From contig CAZUXT010000009.1 in the NCBI GenBank assembly GCA_964624145.1, positions 27,274 through 91,273 on the forward strand: DNA of 64,000 nucleotides. The letters are read 5' to 3'. The notes beneath the pieces were generated by a model, which worked only from the letters and a program-made list of their open reading frames with translations, did no database searches and was not told the DNA's origin. The position numbers were made by a program, and so were the translations under genes. How positions within the stretch are numbered: the first letter of the stretch is position 1; every line of letters starts with the position of its first letter. This document shows positions 53,300 to 62,449 of this stretch, piece by piece. The stretch comes from WJMT01 sp964624145. GTDB taxonomy: Bacteria > Acidobacteriota > Aminicenantia > Aminicenantales > Aminicenantaceae.

Positions 53300-55540
53300 A
53301 TGGCCGGGGAGAAGAAGAGAAACAGCAACGATTCAGACAGCCATGACCGGGATTTTCCTGATTCTCAAACAGCTACTCTTGAGACGCCTGTGTATGAGCT
53401 AAGAAGAGGGCTAAAGTTCGCGAACAGGTATGAAGTGATCGAAGAATTGGGAAGAGGGGGCATGGGGAAGGTCTACAGGGTCGAAGACATTAAGATCAAA
53501 GAGGAAGTGGCCCTCAAGCTGTTAAAGCCGGAAATTTCCATTGACGAGAAAAATATTGAGCGGTTCAGCAATGAGATAAAACTGGCCCGCAGGATCTCAC
53601 ACAGAAATGTCTGCCGGATGTATCATTTCGGTGAAGAAAAAGGGCTATACTACATAATCATGGAGTATGTGCTTGGAGAGGATCTGAAGAGCACCATGAG
53701 AAGAGTGGGAACTTTAAGTGCGGGAAAAGCGATTTTCATAGCCAAGCAGATCTGTGAAGGACTTTCAGAAGCTCACGGTATAGGCATCATACACCGGGAT
53801 TTGAAACCCCAGAACATCATGATCGATAAAGAGGGGAATGTGCGGATCATGGATTTCGGGGTCGCGCGGTTTGTCAGAAGCAAAGGCATCACTGATGTCG
53901 GCACAGTCATCGGGACTCCTGAATACATGTCTCCTGAACAGGCTTCGGCAAAGGATGTGGACAAACGATCGGATATTTATTCGTTAGGAGTCATCCTTTA
54001 TGAAATGGTCACAGGCACCACACCTTTTTCGGGAGAAACAGCTCTCAGTGTGGCGATCAAGCATAAAACCGAACAGCCAAAGGAACCAAAGGAGCTCAAT
54101 GACCAAATTCCTGATGAACTGAACAGGTTGATTCTTAAATGTTTGGAAAAAGACAAACAGAGAAGATACCAGGGCGTGAGCGAACTTCTTGATGAATTAA
54201 AGAATATAGAAAAGGGCATTCCCACCACTGAGAGAGTGATGCCGAAAAGCAGGCCGTTTACTTCAAAGGAGTTTACTGTAAAGTTCAGCATTAAGAAAGT
54301 CCTGGCCGTGGTTTTCATTGCCGTCGTAGCCTGTCTGCTCGGTCTGGCCGTGTGGAAGATCAGCACTTCCAAAGGAGCCGGCAAAGGAGTGCCGCCGGAT
54401 ACAATACTGTCAGAAGATATCCCTTCAGAGGAAACGGATTTTTTTGCATCAGGAGTGAAATTTTTCAATGAGAGTGAATTTGAACAGGCTGTCATCCAGT
54501 TCAGAAAGGTCCTGGATGAAGAGCCCAATGATATTGAGGCGCGGTTGAAAATCGCTGAGATTTTTAAAATTCAAGGGAAAACCGATGAAGCTGTTTCCGA
54601 ATACAACAAAGTCGTTGAAATAAATCCCCTGGATCCCAGGCCTTATGAGAGCCTTGCGGTTTTGTTCGAACAGAAAAATGACTTAGTAGTGGCGTGTTCC
54701 TTTTATGAAAAATACCTCGAGATTGCCCCGAAAGATGAAAAATACAGCCGTATCCAGGAACGTTTGAACGAGTTGGAAGCAAGCATGAGAGCTGACCAGC
54801 CTGAAGAAAAGAGTCAGGAAGCGGCTGTGCCTGAAGCGAGAAAAACAAAAGAAGCGCCTGAAAAAGAGGTAAAAACTCCTGAAACCGGTTCGAAGAAACC
54901 CACAAAGACAATTACTGAAGAGAAAACTCAGGAGAGAGAGACCAAAGAGGTTGATTCTCAGCCTAAAGAAGAGGTCAAGAAGCCTGTGATAAAAAGCGAC
55001 CTTGAGTTAAAAGCGGAGGCTGAGAAGAGGCAGAAAGCCCGAATTGAGGAAATGGTCGATAATGGTATCACGGAATTTGAAAAGGAAAATTATGAAAAGA
55101 GTCTTGAGGTTATGGCAGAGGTCCTGGAAAGCGATCCCGAGAATCCTAAAGCAAAGGAGTACGCACTCCTGTCCAATCAAAAAATCGCAGATAGAGATAT
55201 CAAGACTTTGGTCAATGAATACAGTGATTCTTTGCAGAATAACAAACTGATATCGTTTTACAAGAGAAACTGCACTCCGGAATTTTTTCCTGAAGTGAGA
55301 AAGGATGCTGAATGGATCATCAGGACTTATGATGAATTGAAGTGTCTTGTCTCGGATATATCCGTTCGATTTGAGGATGAGATCAAAGCTGAGGTCAGTA
55401 TCTCCCTGGTCATCACCGGGACTTCCAAGTGGGACGGGAGCAAACAGGCGCTTTTTGAAGGGATTTACAAATGGAATATGATAAAGCAGGACAAAGGTTG
55501 GAAAATAACAGGAGTGAGCTCTCATCCTTCTAACAGGTAG
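53300..55540 (+). CDS. Transmembrane Ser/Thr protein kinase with TPR and duplicated C-terminal domain
   Basis: A 746-residue Hanks-type kinase. ATG 53300 has GGGAG eight bases upstream; the GTG at 53291 sits on that site. The kinase domain spans about 44-305: GRGGMGKV at 51-58, Lys73, HRDLKPQN at 165-172, DFG at 185-187, GTPEYMSPEQ. All catalytic residues are intact. One membrane helix (about 334-352) precedes TPR units (about 380-490), a Lys/Glu/Thr-rich linker (about 495-575), another TPR-like unit, and a C-terminal NTF2/SnoaL-like alpha+beta domain (about 630-746) ending KQDKGWKITGVSSHP. That domain recurs in the next gene at about 54 percent identity. Unlike the kinase at 1468 it has no zinc ribbon. 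Extracytoplasmic sensing with cytoplasmic signalling is the likely role. Confidence 0.9.
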   Translation: MAGEKKRNSNDSDSHDRDFPDSQTATLETPVYELRRGLKFANRYEVIEELGRGGMGKVYRVEDIKIKEEVALKLLKPEISIDEKNIERFSNEIKLARRISHRNVCRMYHFGEEKGLYYIIMEYVLGEDLKSTMRRVGTLSAGKAIFIAKQICEGLSEAHGIGIIHRDLKPQNIMIDKEGNVRIMDFGVARFVRSKGITDVGTVIGTPEYMSPEQASAKDVDKRSDIYSLGVILYEMVTGTTPFSGETALSVAIKHKTEQPKEPKELNDQIPDELNRLILKCLEKDKQRRYQGVSELLDELKNIEKGIPTTERVMPKSRPFTSKEFTVKFSIKKVLAVVFIAVVACLLGLAVWKISTSKGAGKGVPPDTILSEDIPSEETDFFASGVKFFNESEFEQAVIQFRKVLDEEPNDIEARLKIAEIFKIQGKTDEAVSEYNKVVEINPLDPRPYESLAVLFEQKNDLVVACSFYEKYLEIAPKDEKYSRIQERLNELEASMRADQPEEKSQEAAVPEARKTKEAPEKEVKTPETGSKKPTKTITEEKTQERETKEVDSQPKEEVKKPVIKSDLELKAEAEKRQKARIEEMVDNGITEFEKENYEKSLEVMAEVLESDPENPKAKEYALLSNQKIADRDIKTLVNEYSDSLQNNKLISFYKRNCTPEFFPEVRKDAEWIIRTYDELKCLVSDISVRFEDEIKAEVSISLVITGTSKWDGSKQALFEGIYKWNMIKQDKGWKITGVSSHPSNR

Positions 55541-55565
55541 CTTGAAGAGGGATATAGGAGGCCCC

Positions 55566-56348
55566 ATGAAAGGTAATCCCGGTATAAAAATTGTATTGGT
55601 GCTTTTCATAATGTTCTGTGTGTTCTCCCCGGATGTTTCACAAGCACAACAGATTGAAAAAGTGCGGATCATTGTGAAGAAATCCAGTATTAGAGCTGAA
55701 CCAAACATGCAGAGCAAGGTCATAGATTCTCCTCCTTTAGGGGCTGTTTTTGAGGTCATTGAAAAGGGTGATATCTGGTATAAAATAAAGCTCAATGCGG
55801 AACAGTATGGTAGCACTGAAGGATATTTGAATAAGATGTTCGTTGAGGAATTACAGGATGAAGAGGGGCCTGTAACGGGGGAGGAGGAAGAGAAACTCGT
55901 CGATTCTAAAGAGAAAGAGGAAAAAACGGAAGAGGCTGGAGTTGGAGCTGAGAAAGAGCCTTTAATGCCTGAGTTCCCTGTCTCCGGGCAGGAAGCCGAA
56001 GAAGAGGAGATCAGAGCCATAGTCAGAGAATACACAAAGGCAATGCAGGACAATAGGCTTGTTTTGTTCTATGAACAGAACTGTGTTTCAGAACTTTATC
56101 CTCAGGTCCGGGAAGATGCGGATTGGATAACCAGGACTTATGACCGTGTCAACTCTTGTGTGTCTGATATTTCCATTATGTTTGTTAACGTGAGTGGTGC
56201 GGATGTCAGCCTTTCTTTGATTATAACAGGACTCCCGAGAGTGGGGGGAAGCAGAAAACTATTGTTTGAGGGTACATATAACTGGAGTATGATTAAACAG
56301 GACAGCGGATGGAAAATAACAGGAGTGACTTCTCAGCCTTATAAATGA
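55566..56348 (+). CDS. Exported SH3-domain protein sharing the kinase's C-terminal domain
   Basis: A 260-residue exported protein. ATG 55566 has AGGAGG five bases upstream. The signal peptide ends near VSQA (about residue 27). A bacterial SH3 domain (about 32-95) follows: VKKSSIRAEPNMQSKVI ... GAVFEVIEKGDIWYKI ... GYLNKMFVEEL. A Glu/Lys-rich linker comes next, and then a domain (about 150-256) that aligns without gaps to the end of the kinase encoded 25 bases upstream. By my hand count 58 of 107 positions are identical, including KQDSGWKITGV. SH3b domains commonly bind peptidoglycan. The pair looks like a co-transcribed envelope-sensing partner and receptor, with possible pairing of the two like domains in the periplasm (inference). 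Confidence 0.85.
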   Translation: MKGNPGIKIVLVLFIMFCVFSPDVSQAQQIEKVRIIVKKSSIRAEPNMQSKVIDSPPLGAVFEVIEKGDIWYKIKLNAEQYGSTEGYLNKMFVEELQDEEGPVTGEEEEKLVDSKEKEEKTEEAGVGAEKEPLMPEFPVSGQEAEEEEIRAIVREYTKAMQDNRLVLFYEQNCVSELYPQVREDADWITRTYDRVNSCVSDISIMFVNVSGADVSLSLIITGLPRVGGSRKLLFEGTYNWSMIKQDSGWKITGVTSQPYK

Positions 56349-56351
56349 GAT

Positions 56352-56371
56352 ATGAAATTCAGGAATTTCAT
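56352..56371. promoter_or_regulatory. Perfect palindrome after the SH3-domain gene
   Basis: ATGAAATTC (56352-56360) and GAATTTCAT (56363-56371) are perfect nine-base arms around AG. The loop is too short for a hairpin terminator, so a protein-binding dyad is more likely. The arm shares TGAAATTCAG with the inverted repeat at 42047. Confidence 0.35.
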
Positions 56372-56420
56372 TAAGTCCAAATAACCTTGACTCGTGAATA
56401 ATAAAGGTAAAATAAGTCTT

Positions 56421-57419
56421 ATGAAAAATCTGAAAATAGGAATAGACAATTACGGGCTTCATTCTCTTGGATTGACCCCCATGGAGACTCTGCAGTGGGC
56501 TGAAAAGAATCATGCTCAGGGGGTCCAGTTTTCCGGATTTTCTTCAGGCGAAGCCGCTGAAAGAGACCATTCCTATTTGAGAAGTCTCGCCAATTATGCT
56601 TCGAAAAAAAATCTGTATATTGAATGGGGAGGGGCCCAGCATATCCCCTTTGATATGGAATCATGGGAAAGAAAGGATATTTATTCCATCAATAAGAATG
56701 CGGTTCAGGAAGCTTCTGTTCTGGGAACGCATGTTGTCAGGTCCTGTTCCGGAGGCTTGATGAGGTGGGATCAAAAAAGTACTGATACAGAGTCTCTTCT
56801 CTATTCCACAGCCGAAGCCTTGAAAGAACAGAGAAGCCTTTGGGAGGATTTTGAAGTCACACTGGCTGTTGAAACACACTTTGAGTTCACTACATTTGAG
56901 CTCCTCCGGTTGTTTGAGATGTGTGATGTAAAGCCGGGCGGATATTTGGGGATTTGTCTTGACACCATGAATCTGCTCACCATGCTTGAAGAACCGGTGT
57001 GTGCAGTGGAAAGAATCCTTCCCTGGGTGGTCGCCACTCATATAAAGGACGGAGGCATCACCCTGAGTCAGGAAGGGCTGAAATCGTTTCCCTGTGAAAT
57101 AGGAAAAGGAATCATCGATTTAAAAAAAATCATCTCTCTTTTGTCCTCGCTTCCTCATCAGGTTCATCTTTCTATCGAGGACCACGGAGGGAGTTTCATA
57201 ATACCTGTTTTTGATAAGACGTTCATGAAAGGTTTTCCGGACGTCACTCTCAATGAGTTTGTGGAGCTGATGAGACTGGTTGAAAGAACAAGCAGCCGCT
57301 TGGATGACAATGAATTGGATGTCATCAAAAGAGACCAATGGCCTGAATTGTGCGAACAAAGAATGATGAAGGACGTGATGGCTCTTATTAAAATAAGAGA
57401 TGATTTGGAGCTTGACTGA
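56421..57419 (+). CDS. Sugar phosphate isomerase/epimerase-like TIM-barrel protein
   Basis: A 332-residue cytoplasmic protein of the xylose-isomerase-like (AP endonuclease family 2) fold. Visible pieces are KIGIDNYGLHSLGLTPMET at the start, VTLAVETHFEFTTFELLR with a Glu metal ligand, YLGICLDTMNLLT with an Asp, VVATHIKDGG with an Asp/His pair, and HLSIEDHGG with a final Glu, the usual metal-binding set. The natural substrate, an inositol or ketose derivative, is not known. ATG 56421 is preferred over the GTG at 56394. It is followed at once by the ABC-F gene, whose start lies one base after its stop. Confidence 0.82.
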   Translation: MKNLKIGIDNYGLHSLGLTPMETLQWAEKNHAQGVQFSGFSSGEAAERDHSYLRSLANYASKKNLYIEWGGAQHIPFDMESWERKDIYSINKNAVQEASVLGTHVVRSCSGGLMRWDQKSTDTESLLYSTAEALKEQRSLWEDFEVTLAVETHFEFTTFELLRLFEMCDVKPGGYLGICLDTMNLLTMLEEPVCAVERILPWVVATHIKDGGITLSQEGLKSFPCEIGKGIIDLKKIISLLSSLPHQVHLSIEDHGGSFIIPVFDKTFMKGFPDVTLNEFVELMRLVERTSSRLDDNELDVIKRDQWPELCEQRMMKDVMALIKIRDDLELD

Positions 57420-57420
57420 A

Positions 57421-59373
57421 GTGCTGCAGATAAAAGATCTCCATTATTCCATTGGCGGTTTAGAGCTTTTGAAAGGAGTGGAGTGGTCTATCCCAAGGGG
57501 GAAGAGGAGTGCGCTTATAGGGCCTAATGGAGCCGGAAAAACGACTTTGTTTAGAATAATCGCCGGAGAGTTGCAGCCTGATAAAGGACGTATTTTAAAG
57601 CCAAAAAAGTATAAAATCGGATATCTTCCTCAAGAAGAAATAAATATAGAGGGAGGAGCTCTTCTGGATTCAGTGATGAGGGCATGCACAGAGATATATT
57701 CCCTGGAGAAAAAAATTACGGATTTGCATAATGTCCTGGATTCCAATCCTGAACAAAATGAGAGATGGCTGCAGCAGTTAGGAGAATATGAGCGGCGTTA
57801 TGAGTCATTGGGGGGATACGGTCTCGAAGCTCGAGCTCAAGCCGTGCTGTCCGGTCTTGGATTTAAAAAAGAGGATTTAAACAGAGATATAGATAAGTTC
57901 AGCGGAGGCTGGCGCATGAGAGTCCATCTTGCCCGTATGCTTCTTCAAGAACCTGATCTGCTGCTGCTTGACGAACCAACAAACCATTTAGATCTTCCCT
58001 CTCTGGAGTGGCTGGAACAGTATTTGTTTGATTTTCCGGGAACGATGGTTATTGTCTCTCACGACCGTTTTTTTATTGACCGCTTGGCTCAGAATATCTG
58101 CGAACTGAACCGCGGTCAGCTTGAACATTATTCGGGAAATTATAGCTATTATGAGGAAGAAAAGAAAAAAAGGGACCGGTTGTTGATAAAGAAATGGGAG
58201 GGCCAAAAATCAGAAATTAAAAGACAGGAAGAATTTATCCGGAGGTATCGGTACCAGAAAAAAAGGGCGGCTCAAGTCCAGAGCCGTATTAAGGCATTAG
58301 AAAAAATGGAACGCCTTGAAAAACCCTCCAGAGAAAAGAAACTGAGTTTTAACTTGGAAGTGGGGATAAAGAGTTATAAGGATGTTGTAAAGGTTAAGGA
58401 CCTTTGCTTCAAATATGATAAAGAATGGGTGCTTGAAGGCATAGATTTACACCTGTGCCGGGGAGAAAAAATCGCCTTAGTCGGAGAGAATGGGGCTGGA
58501 AAAACCACCTTGACCCGTTTGGTTGCGGGAAAGTTAAAGCCTCAAAAAGGGACTATCGATATAGGAAGGAGAACAAAAATAGGCTATTATGCCCAGCATC
58601 AAGCCTTTGATTTGAACCTTGACTCAGCCGTATTTGACGAGATAGCGCGCTCAGTATCAACAGACAATATGCCTCAAATCAGAGAAGCGTTAGGGATTTT
58701 CCAGTTCAGTGGAGATGATGTGTACAAGAGAATCAATGTCCTTTCAGGAGGAGAAAAAGCAAGGGTATCTCTTGTTAAAATACTCCTATCCGAAGTGAAT
58801 TTTTTGATTATGGATGAACCAACCAATCATTTGGATTTGACGTCACTGGAGGCTCTGGAGGAAGCATTAAAAATCTATGGTGGAAGCTTAATGGTTATTT
58901 CTCATGATCGATTCTTCCTGGATAAGATCGTAAGCCGTGTTGTGGAGATAAAAAATAAAAGGCTCAATGAATATGCAGGAAATTACTCATATTATTTGGA
59001 AAAAAGGACTTTAGAAAGAGGGATTGATGTGGAAGGCGTCCAGGTGGATAAAAAAGAAGAAGAAAATGGAAGGAAGAGAAAAACAAAGAATAAGAAAAGG
59101 ATTGAAGCTGAAAAAAGGCAGAGAATAAGCAAAGAGAGAAATAAGCTTGAAACAGAAATATATGAGACAGAGAAGAGGATCGAACATCTGGAGAAGCGCA
59201 AAAAGGAAATAGAAAACATATTTTGTCTTAAAGACACTCATAAGGATGTCAAAACCATTGTATCTCTCCAAAAAGAGCTGAGTGAAGTTGAGAAAGAGCT
59301 GAAGGCTTTATACGGCTTGCGGGAGAAGAGAAGGAAAACTCTGGATGATCTGCTTCAAATGGATAGGAGGTAA
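57421..59373 (+). CDS. ABC-F family ATPase (ribosome-associated)
   Basis: A 650-residue soluble protein with two ABC cassettes and no membrane domain. First cassette: Walker A GPNGAGKTT, signature FSGGWRMR, Walker B LLLLDEPTNHLDLPSLEWLE. A charged linker follows (about 230-300), rich in KKKR and QSRIKALEKMERLEKP, which reaches the ribosome in the family. Second cassette: GENGAGKTT, LSGGEKAR, LIMDEPTNHLDL. A long Lys/Glu coiled-coil tail (about 560-645) ends the protein, as in Uup/EttA-type relatives. It would act in translation or ribosome rescue. GTG 57421 is preceded by GGAG ten bases upstream; an ATG at 57400 would overlap the previous gene. Confidence 0.92.
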   Translation: MLQIKDLHYSIGGLELLKGVEWSIPRGKRSALIGPNGAGKTTLFRIIAGELQPDKGRILKPKKYKIGYLPQEEINIEGGALLDSVMRACTEIYSLEKKITDLHNVLDSNPEQNERWLQQLGEYERRYESLGGYGLEARAQAVLSGLGFKKEDLNRDIDKFSGGWRMRVHLARMLLQEPDLLLLDEPTNHLDLPSLEWLEQYLFDFPGTMVIVSHDRFFIDRLAQNICELNRGQLEHYSGNYSYYEEEKKKRDRLLIKKWEGQKSEIKRQEEFIRRYRYQKKRAAQVQSRIKALEKMERLEKPSREKKLSFNLEVGIKSYKDVVKVKDLCFKYDKEWVLEGIDLHLCRGEKIALVGENGAGKTTLTRLVAGKLKPQKGTIDIGRRTKIGYYAQHQAFDLNLDSAVFDEIARSVSTDNMPQIREALGIFQFSGDDVYKRINVLSGGEKARVSLVKILLSEVNFLIMDEPTNHLDLTSLEALEEALKIYGGSLMVISHDRFFLDKIVSRVVEIKNKRLNEYAGNYSYYLEKRTLERGIDVEGVQVDKKEEENGRKRKTKNKKRIEAEKRQRISKERNKLETEIYETEKRIEHLEKRKKEIENIFCLKDTHKDVKTIVSLQKELSEVEKELKALYGLREKRRKTLDDLLQMDRR

Positions 59374-59376
59374 TAA

Positions 59377-60324
59377 ATGGAAAGGAACAGGAAATTCGTT
59401 TTTATTTTTCTCATTTGTCTATCCTTTTTGTGTATGTGCTCTGGGGAAAACAAATCTGAAAACGAGGTCTCTGAAGAAACAGCAGTCCGGAAATCTTTTC
59501 ATCCTGAAATCAATTTCAAAGGGAAAATAATCTTTCAGTCAGACTTTGAAGGAAATAATGAGATCTATATGATTTCCATGAAAGGACTGAAAAGATTAAC
59601 TGACAATGTCTGGCAGGATGAATACCCGGTATGGTCCCCTGATGGAAAAATGATTGCCTTTTCAGCCAATCCGAAAGGGAATTATGATATTTTCACAATG
59701 AAAGCGGATGGTTCGGATATCCGGCAAATAACGACATCCTCTGAAAAAGAGACCACTCCGGCCTGGTTTCCTGATAATGAGACCATAGCCTATACAAAGA
59801 ACATGGGCGGTGCGTTCAGAAACAAGGATTTTCTTTTTAAAATAGACATCCATTCGAAAAGGACTCAAAGGATCATTCAGGACTACAACAGAAGGCATAT
59901 CATCCCCTGGATCTCTTCCGATGCCTCTCTTCTTACATTTACCGGAAAAAGAACAATGGGATGGGATGTTGCCCTCTATGATTTGAAGACCAAGCAAGCC
60001 ACCTTTCTCGAAGAGAGCGGGAAAAGCTGTCGGGGCCGGTTCTCACCGGATGGGAAGAAAATCGCATATGTGTGTTCTCTGGCTGACGGGAAAGGTGATG
60101 TATGGCTCATGAATGCGGACGGGAGTCAAAAGACCAGGTTAACGAAAAGGGATGACACGTATGACTATTTTCCCTCCTGGTCTCCTGACGGCAAATTTAT
60201 TGTGTTTAACTCTTCATTAAAGCACAATCATGTTGGAAAACTTTGTATCGTCCAGGTCAAAACCGGAGAAGTGTTTTTCCTTTTCGATTCACCCGGAAAT
60301 GATGTGTATCCGGACTGGAATTGA
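59377..60324 (+). CDS. TolB-like PD40 propeller lipoprotein
   Basis: A 315-residue lipoprotein with a lipobox around LCMC (about residue 22) and a TolB-type propeller. PD40 blades include YPVWSPDGKMIAFSANPKG, GRFSPDGKKIAYVCSLADG and FPSWSPDGKFIVFNSSLKH. Length and layout match the C-terminal propeller of TolB without its N-terminal domain. It starts three bases after the ABC-F stop with GGAGG upstream, so the two are co-transcribed, though no functional link is evident. Confidence 0.87.
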   Translation: MERNRKFVFIFLICLSFLCMCSGENKSENEVSEETAVRKSFHPEINFKGKIIFQSDFEGNNEIYMISMKGLKRLTDNVWQDEYPVWSPDGKMIAFSANPKGNYDIFTMKADGSDIRQITTSSEKETTPAWFPDNETIAYTKNMGGAFRNKDFLFKIDIHSKRTQRIIQDYNRRHIIPWISSDASLLTFTGKRTMGWDVALYDLKTKQATFLEESGKSCRGRFSPDGKKIAYVCSLADGKGDVWLMNADGSQKTRLTKRDDTYDYFPSWSPDGKFIVFNSSLKHNHVGKLCIVQVKTGEVFFLFDSPGNDVYPDWN

Positions 60325-60341
60325 TTTCAGAAAAAGCATTG

Positions 60342-60370
60342 TTGAATAAATCATCATAGATTGATATAAA
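60342..60370 (+). promoter_or_regulatory. Candidate promoter giving a leaderless SGNH hydrolase transcript
   Basis: TTGAAT (60342-60347), 17 bases, TATAAA (60365-60370). The predicted transcript start coincides with the ATG at 60377. AAGAGAG before the ATG would lie upstream of that start, so it is only used if transcription begins earlier. Confidence 0.4.
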
Positions 60371-60376
60371 GAGAGC

Positions 60377-62449
60377 ATGAAAAATAAGCGCTTTATTATT
60401 CCTTTGATTCTTTGTGTCTGCCTGTTGAGTGGTCTCCTTAAAGGGGAAGAGGAAAATCCCGTCATAAGGGGGCAGATGGCTTCCCCGATCATAAGTGACC
60501 AGGGAGAGCTTCAGTTATTTTACAGGGAAAACGCAGGCAGAGTCAGCTTTGCGACCCGGGGAATGGTTTCGGGATACAGGGAAGCGCAAAATCTTCTCCA
60601 GTGCGAAGGGATTTGTTCTCCAATAGTGAAAAAGGACAGAACCAACCGGATTCACATGCTCTGGGTCGTGGGCGGGTATGAATATTCAGATGTGTATTCA
60701 GGGATCCTGAAAAATTCCGAATTATCGGAATACAGCCTTTTATTCAGGGAAAGAGGGTATATCGATTCCCCTGATTTTTGTTTTGACAGGGTTGGTGATC
60801 TATGGGCTCTCTGGGTCCTGCGTTCGGAGTCTCAAAATGCGCTGATCGTAAAGAACAAAAGATTTGACCGGTATTGGGTCATAAATACTTCTGATCATTC
60901 AGAAATCCAGGGGCCTGAAATACTTGTGGACGCATGGAACAGAATATGGGTGTTCTGGACCCAGGTCCAAACAGGGAGAGAAGAGATATTTTGCAGTTTT
61001 TTTGATGGCATCTTTTGGTCAGAACCGGGCAGAGTAAACCAGGACAATGAATATCCCCATATACTCGTTGATGCGGAAAAAGGACCTGACGGACTGCCGT
61101 GGCTGGTGTGGTCTGCTTATGACGGAAGAGATTATGAGATCTTCTCGTGTCACTGGACTTCGTCGGGCTGGAGCGAAGAGGAACAACTAACAGATAACCT
61201 GTGCACAGATGCCTATCCGCAAATAAGTATGGTATGGGACCGTATCCCCCTTGTTATCTGGAGCCGGTCTTCAGGGGGAGAAAACGGAATTATCTGCAAA
61301 TACAGGGATCAAAACAAATGGACTGAAGAGATCGGCTTAGTATCGGGAAACAAAGGTTTTATCCATTCTCCAAAGATCGTCACTGAACAGGGAAGGATCG
61401 GATTGGTATGGGAATCAGAACAAATCCTGGACTCTCAAATGCTGTATTTTGGGGACTTAATAGAAAATGAGGAAAAAGTTCGAGAAAAAAGTGAGAGGAA
61501 GATCACGATCAATCCGGCCCGGCAGGATAATATGTACATAGGATTCGGAGACAGCATCACGTACGGATATATCGACTCATCTCCGGCCCCTGATAAAGGG
61601 TATGTGCCCAGGCTGGAAGAAATATTGTATGCAGCCTATGGAGATTCGGAGGTCCTGAATGAAGGAAACCCGGGAGAAAAAACCCTTGAAGGATTGATTA
61701 GAATCAGTGATTACTTATCCGGGAGCGATGGACGATATCTTTTATTGATGGAGGGAACGAACGACGTGGTGACAAACAGCATCACCATGGATACCTCTGC
61801 TTTTAACCTGGAAGAGATGGCAAAGACCTGCCTGGAATTCGGAGTGATGCCCCTCATCTCCACAATTCTTCCGAGGGATGATCTGTGGTGGTACTTTCCT
61901 TTTTATAAACAGAGATTGTACACCTTGAATGACAGTATAAGAGAAATCCCCGGCCGGCTGCATACTCCTTTTATCGATATGTTTGATGAGTTTTGGTGCT
62001 ATGAGGAGGGGGAAGAAACTTGGAGATCCCTTTTGAGCAACGACAGGCTCCATCCAAATGAGAAGGGATATGAATTTATGGCTGAAAATTGGTTTGAGGA
62101 GATTGAGGTCTTTCCCTTTCCCCCGATCATAACAGAAGGGAGAAGGGTCTATGATGAGATCCTTTTTGATTCAGAGCCGGTGAATCTGATTGTATGGCAG
62201 GAAAGTGCGAAATTATCTCAGGAAGATATTTTCAAAGGGTATAAAGTGTACAGAAAAACCTATTCTGAGCCTGTCAGCAGTTTTCATGAGGTAGCCTTTC
62301 TTCAAATCAACATGCTGGTTGATCATCTGAGATATTTTGATAAGAATATAGATCCCGGAGAGAGTTACTATTATGTTGTATCTCTGGTGAGGGATGATGA
62401 GGTCGAAGGGCCGTGTTCCAACATGGTGGGTGTGGGTTCCGTAAAATGA
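60377..62449 (+). CDS. Exported propeller-SGNH/GDSL hydrolase
   Basis: A 690-residue exported protein. After a signal peptide (about 1-22), residues ~30-365 form WxxD-type propeller repeats (RIHMLWVVGGYEYSDVYSG, RIWVFWTQVQTGREE, GLPWLVWSAYDGRDYE). An SGNH hydrolase domain follows (about 385-570) with the nucleophile block IGFGDSITYG, the Gly-x-Asn-Asp block MEGTNDV and the DRLHPNEKG block carrying Asp and His. A fibronectin-III-like end (FKGYKVYRKT) closes it. It is probably a carbohydrate- or lipid-ester hydrolase in the periplasm or outside the cell. It overlaps the next gene by ATGA. Confidence 0.87.
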   Translation: MKNKRFIIPLILCVCLLSGLLKGEEENPVIRGQMASPIISDQGELQLFYRENAGRVSFATRGMVSGYREAQNLLQCEGICSPIVKKDRTNRIHMLWVVGGYEYSDVYSGILKNSELSEYSLLFRERGYIDSPDFCFDRVGDLWALWVLRSESQNALIVKNKRFDRYWVINTSDHSEIQGPEILVDAWNRIWVFWTQVQTGREEIFCSFFDGIFWSEPGRVNQDNEYPHILVDAEKGPDGLPWLVWSAYDGRDYEIFSCHWTSSGWSEEEQLTDNLCTDAYPQISMVWDRIPLVIWSRSSGGENGIICKYRDQNKWTEEIGLVSGNKGFIHSPKIVTEQGRIGLVWESEQILDSQMLYFGDLIENEEKVREKSERKITINPARQDNMYIGFGDSITYGYIDSSPAPDKGYVPRLEEILYAAYGDSEVLNEGNPGEKTLEGLIRISDYLSGSDGRYLLLMEGTNDVVTNSITMDTSAFNLEEMAKTCLEFGVMPLISTILPRDDLWWYFPFYKQRLYTLNDSIREIPGRLHTPFIDMFDEFWCYEEGEETWRSLLSNDRLHPNEKGYEFMAENWFEEIEVFPFPPIITEGRRVYDEILFDSEPVNLIVWQESAKLSQEDIFKGYKVYRKTYSEPVSSFHEVAFLQINMLVDHLRYFDKNIDPGESYYYVVSLVRDDEVEGPCSNMVGVGSVK

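Noticed and set aside
55007..56053. 348-codon antisense frame across the kinase and SH3 genes
   Set aside because: It is the complement of two genes with clear families; its serine-rich composition mirrors the Glu/Lys-rich linkers on the coding strand.
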